From Sepioteuthis lessoniana (Eukaryota; Mollusca; Cephalopoda; Myopsida; Loliginidae), in NCBI GenBank assembly GCA_963585895.1, contig OY757921.1:48974527-49038526 (forward strand): a DNA stretch of 64,000 bases, given 5' to 3'. The notes under the pieces are model-generated. The model did no database searches. It was given only the letters and a program-made list of their open reading frames with translations, and was not told the origin of the DNA. The translations under genes were made by a program, and so were the position numbers. Every line of letters begins with the position of its first letter. Position 1 is the stretch's first letter. This document shows, piece after piece, positions 52,301-63,700 of the stretch.

Positions 52301-55300
52301 ATCAAAATTGTAAACACCTTTCTTTTCAATGACTGCAGCCCAACAAACCAAAGTAAAGAAAAATCTTTAGGATGAAGGTTCTTTCGCATCCTCCATACTC
52401 ACCAGACTCTTTTCTATGTGTCAGAACATTCAGAAAAAGTTGAAAATGGTTTTTTAAACTTTTTTCAGGAAAAATCTAGGATTTCTTTAAATGTGGAATC
52501 CAAAATTTGCCTTTTTAAAAATCTTATTACTAACAGAAGCTATCAAGGTATTATATAGTCCAAAATGGTGTTTGTCCAGTCGGATGGGACTGTAGAATAC
52601 ACTGACTACTTATCTGCAGAGGGCTCCTGGATATGACACTAAACAATCTGATGGTGAGGTTCCAGTAATGCTGGAGCTTTGGGGAATGTGGAGTACCCCT
52701 TCATTGCCATTGCTCCCAGGTTCACTCTGGCCCGGGGTGGTAGGACCTGATATGGTCTTATCTATGGGTCAAATAGAACTAAACTATGTACTTATGTTAA
52801 ACTGAATTGTTTGAAATAACACTGTTTTGACATTTAACTGTTTGTAAACAAAAACTATACTTATATTAAACTGAATTGTTTTAAATTTAATTCAGCGTTA
52901 AATGACCTGAAAAGGCTTGATACACTGTAAAACAAAACAGCCAACCAACCAACCAACCAAAATGGTACCATTATTCTAGCATATATTGATTTGCAGAATG
53001 TGCTCTTGAATAAATAAGGAAGCTAATCCTAACCTTTGTGAAATGATCTGTTGAGTAAAAAACAAATGCTCTCTCTCTTTTATTAACTGGATCCATAGAA
53101 ATTTCAGTTTTAATGGCTATTCTTGTGTATATAGTTATGTTATTACTACTACCAATTGTTTATATGATAATAACTAGCTCAGTACCTATTAAGAAATGAT
53201 GGGATTATGTAAGTATGGATCAGTGTAGTACCTGTGCACTTTCCTAGGAATCAAAATGTTGTTCCCAGCACTTCTGCTCAGGTACAGTGTAGTCTGTGCT
53301 GCTTAAACTTGTATTTCCAAGTTAATTTTATGATATAGTTCAAACAACTGAACACTGGTTTAGTGGATACATCACATACCTGTTTACCTTCTGGTTGAAC
53401 ATGGAAATCAAGGCAGGATTCTCTTGTTAATTTTATACAAATCGTATCTGTTTTCTTTAGTGTGACATGGACAGAGAAACAAAGAAAAATACAGAAATTA
53501 CACTGTCATTCATTATTTGTTTGGTTTCTTTATTTGATTGCATGGACAAGCAAAGGCAGAACGTCCAGCTCGAACCTACATACAGCAGCTCTGTGCCGAT
53601 ACGAGATGTAGCCTTGAGGACCTACTGAAAGCGATGGACAATAGGGAGGTGTGGTGAGAGAGGGTCAGAAATATCCATGCTGATAGCACAACATGATAAT
53701 GATGATGATGATTTGATTGCATATCAATCTTCATGGGTTATTTAAATACTAAAGCCATCCTTATAGAAGAACAGTAGTGTTACTATTTAACCAATAGCTG
53801 GGGGCTGGGGGGGTATGTGGATTCATATCTTTCTCAAGGTTATTTGTCCAAAAGCAAATGTAATTGTGTAATTGATGTTCAGACTTTCTTACTTTGCAGT
53901 TCAGCATGTTAGCCACTATACTACAGGGAATCCTCCTAACATTCATTATTACATAAGATATTTAATAACTGTCACGTGATAGCTCACGGAGACGAAGAGG
54001 TAAGACTGATACTATCCTCCCGTGTTGAATTAGCACTATCTAGCAGTCAAAAAGTGACCGTTAGGAAGGAATGTGGGTCACGCTGGGAAGACCAGGTGTT
54101 CGCACTTAGTGACCTCAGGTCGCCGGACATTGGAAGGAGAAAGAGAGAGAAGCCAAATGATTGGCTGGGACCCCAAAACGGAAGTGGGGCTCCCTTCCCT
54201 TCAGCGGAAGTAAAGGACAAGAAGTCAGTTTTTGAGCAAGGCTCGTGGCAGACGAACCATAGCCATTTTACTCCGGGTTGAAGACAAAAGATTAACTGAG
54301 ACACGAAGGACTCCAAATCCTTCAAGCCAGTATTAAAAACAGAACAAAGTCTATTAGCCCGTGAAAGAAGAACGATTCTCCAGTGGAACCCCGTCGAAAA
54401 TAAGATAAGTAACTTTGGGGACATTTTTCCTTTATACCCAAATTTCGTTTACCACTCTCTCTCTCTCTCAATTCGAAGAAGGATAAAAGCCAAGAAAAGA
54501 CATTTATATTCGTGGACTGTCCAATTATATGTTTTGACACTCTGAATGTGTATATATAAGTAGTAAAGGATTTTATGTATTTTCATGTTACCATGTGGTC
54601 TATGTTGTTACTTCATGCTTTCTTTTCAGCTTCTATTCGCCTTATGTTATCTTGCTTAGAATTGTCCTATGAATTCCTAAAGTATCACACGGGAAACCGG
54701 AGTTGCCGACTACTACAATATTAATATTATTACGACTAAAACCTGTAGGCCCATATTCTTCTGTTGTCTAAGGGGAAGAAGTTTAGCGGCCTGGTGGGTG
54801 TGTGATAGTGTGAAATTTGGAACCCCTTTGCCAGCGGTGGTCAGTCTGGCCCTAAATTATTCCCTCATGTAATATGCCAGTTCTTATAGGCCTGAGAGAA
54901 AAACTCTGAACAGGACTTATTCTGTAGGGGATCAAGTGCCAACCTGCCCCGTCTTCACACGTGCGAAAATAAAGTCCCGTTTTGGGATTTTAGTCGATTT
55001 GCCATCACATAACACTATCTTTTTAAAATATCTTCTTTTTTTTTTCAGAAACTTCATCTGCAGGACTTTATGTTGTATGCACATGGACCTGATTTGTGTT
55101 ATGAATCTGATCTAAAACATGCAATGGCAAACTGTTTTGAGGCTTTGATGGGTAAGTACAGTATATACAGTACCATACAAACATCTTTGGCCACTTTCAA
55201 CTATTGTAAATTTCTATTGATTTCTAATCTATGAGTGGACTTTTTGTATTGCATTTTTACAGATGAATCAATGATTGAATTATTTCCATACCTAATCATA

Positions 55301-58300
55301 TTATTTTGTTGTAAGGGTTCTGAATAATAAGAGAAGATGCAAGACCACCTTAAAAAATTGATGTTTACTATGCATATATATAAGGATGTTTGGAAAGTAG
55401 TTTTGTATTTCACCACTATAAATTATGAGTCAACTAACCAAGGTAGAACCAAGTTTACATGGTACAAAACTGCATTTAAAATTATTCAAAGGTGCATTCT
55501 GCAAAACAAATCCAAGAGAAGATAAGATTGTTAGCATAGGAGGTTCTTCCACATCTTGCATACTTACCAGATTTCATTTACTTTGATCAGTTTAACATTT
55601 CATAAATGTCAGAACATTCAGAAACAATGAAGTTGAAAACAGTCTTTCAAACTTTTTTCCGGGGATAACCCCAGATTTTTTTAAATGTGGAGTCAAAAAT
55701 TTGCCTTCCCATTGAGCTGTTGAAAATGAAGGAAATTAGATTTTTGATTATAATATTCGAATAAATTTACCTTCCATTTGTTTTTATATCCTCTCTGGTA
55801 AAGTGTAATTACTTTCCCAGGACTCTAATATAAATGTATTTATCAGCCCTTCTGTATGAGCAAGGTGCAACACTGTCAATTTTTTAAAATGGAGTTTAAA
55901 TTCAGCTTTTTCCTTCTCCTAGACTGGTTGTCATATCAAGATTAAAGAGCCTTGTCTTCCCACTTATTTACCTATAGTTGGAGGGAGAAAAGTTGCACAC
56001 ATATCTTTCCCAAAGGTATTAATGCTATGGGAAATGTAAACAGCCTTGTCCGGGATTTGAATTCTGGTTGCTGAGTCCATTTTTTATGATGATATCCAGT
56101 ACACCACGAGCTCATCTAAAATATATATATATATATAATCAATGAAAGAATAGAATAGACCCATAGACATTGGTAAACATCTTTTATTTTAATAAATTTA
56201 TTAATCCTGATTGATTTTGGTTTTAGGTCATCATTTCAGATAGGGATCTCAGATTCCCTTAAAAACATAAAGAATTAATAAATATTTCAAATAAATATTC
56301 AATTGTATTATTTTCCAGATTTGGTGGGGTAGTATTAACTTAAATTTTTTAAAATTTGGTTTCTAAGCCTTATTTTTAGCAAGATACCTAAAAATAAAGA
56401 AACAAAATTGGCAGCTCCACTTGGCCGTAACAGAAAGAATCTCAGTGCAGATCATGTTTTAAAGATTTTCAGGCATGATTCTAACAATTCCTGAAAGTTG
56501 GACTGAAATCAACCTTAAAATGAGGGAGCATTAGCTGTATGCATGAACAGCCATTTGATGAATTATAATTAGAAATTCAGATTACATTTGCATATATGTG
56601 ACTGTTAACTACCAAATAATGGCACATTATAGTAAAATTTGAATAAGGCAATACATTTTAAACACTCTAATTTGCTGAATAAAGCAATTTCCTATCTAAT
56701 TTGTGACTGATTGATAATTTTGTGGGGTTTATATTTGTGCTAAATGTCATTTTTTTAGTCATCTAAAATTTTGATATAATGGAGAGAACTATGAATGCTT
56801 ATTGGAATGCTGCATGCCTTCTTAAATAGAAGCATCAATATCTTCATGAACTGCTGTTAGAACAGGTAACCAACAATTGATTTGTTACATGACGTCAATC
56901 TTTTTATGCTGAAGTCACCTTAACAATTATGGTCTATAATTATATACAGTATAAGAATATATCTTCACAATCATTTTAAGCAAGTAAACAGTTCATACTT
57001 AGTTGCAGTATGAATGTTTTAAGAACCAGTGTAGTCATGTTGTTCAAAATCATTTTATAATTTATCTCAAACAGATCTATTTGATCCATAGATGGGTATC
57101 ATAGATCAGAGCTCAAGAATTGGAGCCCCACCACTGGATGCAGTATAGTTTCATACTCAGAATATTGAGTTCATCAGTTATCTAGTACTGCTTATTGTGA
57201 CTTTTTCTATAACAAACAGTGTTATATATAGAAATCTCTTTTGATTTACTAATACATCTCAAACCAACTCACAAGCAAAATGAATAAATAAAATGAACAA
57301 ATAAAAACACCCTGTGTGTATGTTTCAGTTTAAAAGAAGGTAACATTAACTGGATGTTGTCTGGACAATGGCTGCAACCAAAATAAATAGAACATGTCGT
57401 TGTGCAGGTGGGCTCTGTGCATTCATTTGGTTGAAATGTAAAAATAATTCAATTAAAAAGGTCTTTTTTTCAACCAATTATGAACTTTCCCCCCCAAAGT
57501 AAAACATGTCGTTGTGCAGGTAGGCTCTGCACATCCATCCGGTTGAAATGTAAAAATAATTCAATTAAAAAGGTCTTTTTTTCAACCAATTATGAACTTT
57601 CCCCCCAAAGTTTTTTGGAGCCAATTTGATCTCAAACATGGCTATAAAACGGTCACCAAAAGTTAAAAAGAATCAGTCAACTCTGTGTGACTTTGAGAGA
57701 GAGAACCGTCACGCATCGCATTTCGGACAAGATCGAAGAATGTTGATGCCCTACCAAATCAAGCCTCGCAGTTCTAACACTAGACCAAGACTGCTTATAG
57801 TTTACTGACCCACATCACACCACCGTGCCACAAATAAAAAAACCAGCCACCTAAGAACAACTTACTCCCACTCACTTCCTGACCCTTATCTGGAGGAAGA
57901 AGAGACCTTGTGTCTCTTCTGACATACTGTTATTTATTCAAAATAAATGAACTTAAATCCATTCCTCTCGTCCATTGTCTCTTGCAACCATACACTTGTT
58001 TATAACAATGGTATCAACTAATTAGCAGTTAAGATTGCTTCTCTCCAGCACAAAATCAATTTTAGCATAAAGATCTATGTAAGCCAGGGGTCACCAATCT
58101 TTTCAGCCCGAGGGCTGCAAAGCTTAACTCAGGAAAGTCTGGGGCCATCATCTTAAAAGGACAGAACCCCTCACTATTTTCACAAGTTAACAATTATAAT
58201 ATATTAATGGGACATCTGATGTTTTTGTAATCAGAAAAAAATGTAGTATCAAGATTTACAGAAGATGTTGACAGAAGGAGCACATCAGACAAGTGATGAT

Positions 58301-60744
58301 TTGATAGTTGCAAATGCACCATACTCTTGAGATACTTCATTTTGGAGAGCAACTGCTCATAGAGATATGTAATGCCAAATATGCTCACTACTTGCGGGGT
58401 ATTGTTTAGATGGAAGTATGTTGTTCTTATAGAAATTGAGGATGTGGTAAGCAAGAAACTTGGACTTCAAATCTTCTCAACAATGAAGATCAATGAGTTC
58501 CATCTGTTGATATAATGGTACTTCTTCCCAATCAACACCAAAAGGTGAAGAGAAAATTTGGTTAGTTGAGTGTAGGGCTGCATGGATTGACTTCCTTGAT
58601 GTAGCCAATCAGTACCCTGATAACATTGACTCATTGTGAAGCAACCGATAAAAAGAAAGCAGTAAAAAACAACTGAAACCCTAAAAGTATGAAGTCATTT
58701 TGAACTACATTGATACACTAGCTCTTAAAATTGTTATATTGTGCAAAATACGACATCAACAATGGAATAAGTCCGAGTGGAAAGACTTTTATGAACACGC
58801 ATGGAATAGCAATAACAGGTTTATTGTACTAAAGGTACAATTAGAATAGAGTCCACACATGGTAGCGAATACGGGAAATGGGAGTGTAGATACTTTCCTT
58901 ACATCGTCCTTATTCTCTTATGTTTTGCCTCCTGTGTAACCATATTTAATATGGGTGGGCAGATCCACTGTTAGGGGTGATAGGTTCTTCAATTACAACA
59001 AAAATATTGATATTGTAACTAAGTATGAAGTGAATGTAAATGCTTTCTCCATTTTCTTCTTAGTATTTCTCTTTTGTTTTACATTACTAGGTGCACTGTT
59101 CCTTGACGGAGGTGTAGACTTGGTTGATAAGATTTTTGCCAAGACTTTATTTGATGATTTAGATTTGGTACGCACATGGAAACAACTTCCTCTCCATCCT
59201 TTGCAGGAAGATGAACCTGAGGGAGACAGGCACTGGGTTGAATCTTCCCCAGCTCTTCAGGTGAAAAAAGATGTTTTCTTTTTTATTTTACTTTTATATC
59301 TTAATGTATAGGGCAATCCAAAATTAAGTGGACAGTAAATGATAACATTTATTAACAAACCATTCGCCTACTTTTGGTTCACCATATACATATTTACCCA
59401 GCCCTTCTGTCATGGGTAAGTTGTAACACAAGGTCAATTTTTAAGTGTTGTGTAGCTAGTTAGAATTCAGTGTTTTCCTTCTAGACTAGTTGCCTTACGA
59501 AGGCTAAAGAACCCAGTTTATTTTACTATTTACCCATAACTGAGGGGAGATCAGTTGGATCTATACCTTCTCAAGGGCATTAGCATAAAGTAAAACAAAT
59601 ACTGCTTCATCCAGGATTTGAACCAATTCAATTTCTTATGATGATAACTATTGCACCAAACATGCCTCTTTTTATATCTCAATGTATATCCAGATATATG
59701 CATATTATTTGCTATGTTATATGCATGATAGTAAACACATAACAATTATTATTTCAGACTCTTTGTGGAGAATAGGGTCACAGCTTTGTCACACCGCTGA
59801 TGGTATTGTGGTTTTGGTAGCAAGTAAGTTTTACAAGGTGGTGTTGCTACTTCATGACCAACAAGTTTTGAATTCAGTGTTGTTCTTCTTTTAGATTGGT
59901 AGCCAACCAAGTTTAGAGAGCCTTAATTACCCCGCTATCTTACTCATACCTAATGAGAGGACTTATGATTCTCTAAGGTGAACATAAACTGTCTTTAATA
60001 TAATGAAGTCATAGAGAGCCTTTAGATGTGTACAGATAGAATTCTGAGTGACAGTCTGTGAAAAAAATGAAGATACTTTTGATAATGGCAGGAGTAGCAT
60101 CTGACTGTCTGCTTACTTTTTTGTGAGTATCAATTACTTAAGTAATTTCCTTCTTCTGTGATGATAACTTGACTTTAAATATTATTTTTTTTTAACTTGC
60201 TTACTAATATAATGTTTTGAGTTAAATTCAACACTTGGGTAGATAATATGGCAGACTGGGTTTTTTAGCTTTGGTATAGCTGCCAGTCTAGGAGAAGAAA
60301 AACTTTAAATTTAGAAAAAAAAAATTGACCTTGTACTGTATCCTGTCCATTACTGAAGAATTGGGTAAATACATCCATTCAAGCAAAGATTATTTCTTTT
60401 TTTGTCTTTTGTAAAAGATTTACGATTCATGTTTTAAATTGGTATCTTATTTTGCCTCTTTTTTGTTTGCACAGAAATTAGTAAAATTTGAAGATGACAC
60501 AGGAATCACCTTCAGCCATATCCGTCTGTTGGCTAGAGCATTCACTCTCCGAAATGTTGGCTATAACAATTTGACTCTGTAAGTACCAATATTATTTAGT
60601 TTTTTATTTAATTTATTTTTTTTTAAAACAGATTAACCTAATAAAGTTTCTGTGGCAATTAGTTGAACATTGTGTGCTAATTAGCAATCATTGTTTTTGC
60701 GAGAGAATGAAAGAGGATATCCATTTCACTAATGTACAGTGTTT

Positions 60745-60778
<34 letters not shown>

Positions 60779-63700
60779 CTCACATAAGCTTAATATTGCT
60801 TAATATTGCTTCAAATCAATCTATACTCATATGTTGAGGATTGACACTAAGTTGCATCCAGCTCTGGATCTTAGGGTAGTATGGAGTTACCTCTTCATTA
60901 CCATTACTCCCAGGTCAATTCTGACCCTGAGAAATAGTACCTGTCAGGTGTCCCCATCTATGGCATTCACTCTCTAAAATGTTGGCTATAATCTGATTCT
61001 GTAAGTACCAATATAGTTTTTGTTTATTTTTATCTACTTTTTTAAACATCTTACTCTAATGAAGCTTCAGTGGCAATTAGTTGAACATTTTGTGCAAAGT
61101 AACAATCAGTGTTTTTGAGAGAGAATGAAAGGTGATATGTATGCTAGATATAATTTCACAGTGCATATTTGTATGAGTATATATATGTTCACATGCCCTC
61201 ATTCTAATTTGGCTTCTTTAATTAACATTACTTCAAATCAATCAAGGAAGGAGGAGTGCTTAGTGTAACAGTTATTGTTATTAGAAATAGAATTAGTCAG
61301 TGACCCAAATTCAAATCTAGGACAAAGCTCTGTGTGTTTGACTACATGGTAATAACCTTAGGAAAGGTGTGAATCTCTCTGTTCTCCTTCCAGCACTGGG
61401 TAAATAGTAGGATAGATTAGGTTCTTTAACCATCATAAGGCAACCAGTCTAGGAGAAGGATAACTGAATTCAAATCAGCTGTATTCTGCTTAAAAATCAA
61501 CCTTGCATCACATCCTTCTTGTGGCAAAGGAGTTGGATAAATGAATACTTCAAATCAGTGTCTTACATCCATCTCAGATTTCAGGAGTATGGAGTTACCT
61601 CTTCATTGCGATTACTCCCAGCTCCACTCTGACTAGTAGTACTTGTTAGGGTTCCCATCTATGGGTCAAATAGATCATTTTGAGATAAAGTATGAAGTTA
61701 TTTTGAACTACATTAATACACTGGCTCTTGAAATATTGATATTGTGACTAAGTATGAATTGAACAACTGGTATGATCCTCACTGCTGATCCATGTTATAT
61801 ATATATATGTAAGCCTTGCTTGGATGATTGGTTAGCTCCCCTCTCCTCACCACACTTCAGTTTGTTCTTCACTCCACTTTGCTTTTCCTCTGGTTGATCA
61901 TCTTGTTGCCATGGTTGCTTTGATATCTCGTTTGGGTTGCCATTCTTGTTCTTATTTGTTGTTGAGGAATGACAATGTAACAGCCACTTCTTGTGCCCAT
62001 TTTACTTTTATTTATTGATGACTTTTAATATTTAACTGTTTGGCCTAAATGAGGAATCAGGGAGATTACGATGGAGCATTCAACTTCTCACATTGAGAGT
62101 TCTCACTAACTGGCTAACTTATTCTTATTCTTGAACCATTTTACTCACCTGACTGAAACCATCCAATGGGAGCCATGGTCTCAGATTGACCCTGTGGTTA
62201 ATGGCTATCCATCAAACTGGTTGACTCTTGTATTTTTTGGCTTGTTTTATGGCTTAAGACCTAATTTAAATTCTACACTACATGTCAAAAATTAATCTGT
62301 TATGTGACAAAGGCAATAGACAATGAACCTGTCCATAGCCCTTTGAGACAGGTGTAGATTTAGCCTGGGGAGATGTCCCCACTCTACTGAGCTAAGCACT
62401 TTAATTTAACCCAGCTGGTGCCAGTTAAGTCAGTCTTGTTTTCTCCTTATGGATTACTTTTATGTTTCCAGTGGACACAACCAACGTCTAGAGTTTCTGG
62501 GTGATACTGTGCTGCAACTTGTTGCCTCAGAGTATTTGTTCCGACATTTTCCCGATCACCACGAAGGCCATTTATCTGTGAGTATCTTTCTACCTATTTA
62601 ACTGGTGGAAGTCTAGACAATTACTACTTATTTTCATTTTTTATTCTTTTTTATTTACAAAAAATAGCCCAAAAAATTATTTAATATGCATTCTTTAATT
62701 TCTGTCATGACAAACCTCGATAAATATAAAATAACTAGGAATATTTATGCTGATGGTGGAGCCCAGTCAGCTTGGCTGTAGAATATACTTACTGCATCTG
62801 TACAGAGAAGTAAAATCCCCACCAACTGTCAACTGGGGCTGTAGAGTATACTGACTGCATCTCTACAGAGGAGTAAGCCCCTCTCTCCGACAAGTATCTT
62901 GGATATGACACTAAACCACTTGATGGTGAGGTTCCAGTTCTGGAGCTTTGGGGAATGTGGAGTACCTTTTCATTACCATTACTCCCAGGTCCACTATGAC
63001 TCAGAGTGGTAGTACTTATTAGGGTCTCATCTATGGGAAATAGAAATATTTTGTATACTTGAAACCATTTAACTGTGTGCAAACATATGAACCCTGTTTC
63101 ATTTAAAAATAATGTTATCTACAAATTATTCATTTGCAAACCATCTATATTTAATATATATGTATAAACAGAATTTGGCATTAATAACCTACAATGGTTG
63201 ATATGCCATAAAACCAAACCAAAGCAAATCTTATATATTTAATATGTATGTATAAACAGGATTTGGCATTAATAACCTACAAGGATTGATATGCTTTAAA
63301 ACCAACCAACCACTAGATGGCTGGTATTTTTTAAAAACTTTTTCTTGTAACTGATATTTCATAAAGAAGAAATAGTGAGGTTCATATTTACTAATCTTAG
63401 TGTAGCACAAGGCTTGAAGTATGAGGCATCTTATGAGAGGTGTACTCACTAACTATGGTTTGCTAATCTAGCTTTTTAACCATTACACCATGTGGGATGC
63501 CCAGATATAGTAGATAGTTTGTTTTTTTTACTGAGTTAAGCTTTGTTGTAGCACAAAGCCTGAAGTATGAGGTACCCACTGAAGATCAAACCCACAAACA
63601 ATGGTTCACTAGCCTACCTTGCTAAACATTACACCATGCAAAGGGCCCAATGAAACAAGTGGAAATTGATTATGTTAATATTTCAATTAGTTTCTGGGGG

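Noticed and set aside
60963-61000. Alternative copy of exon 22 usable in splicing
   Set aside because: Only the 3' part is duplicated, there is no acceptor and a TAA interrupts the frame.
49834-62577. Dicer instead of Drosha
   Set aside because: No helicase or PAZ sequence precedes the RNase III domains, and the central [15 protein letters not shown] and [11 protein letters not shown] blocks are Drosha-specific.
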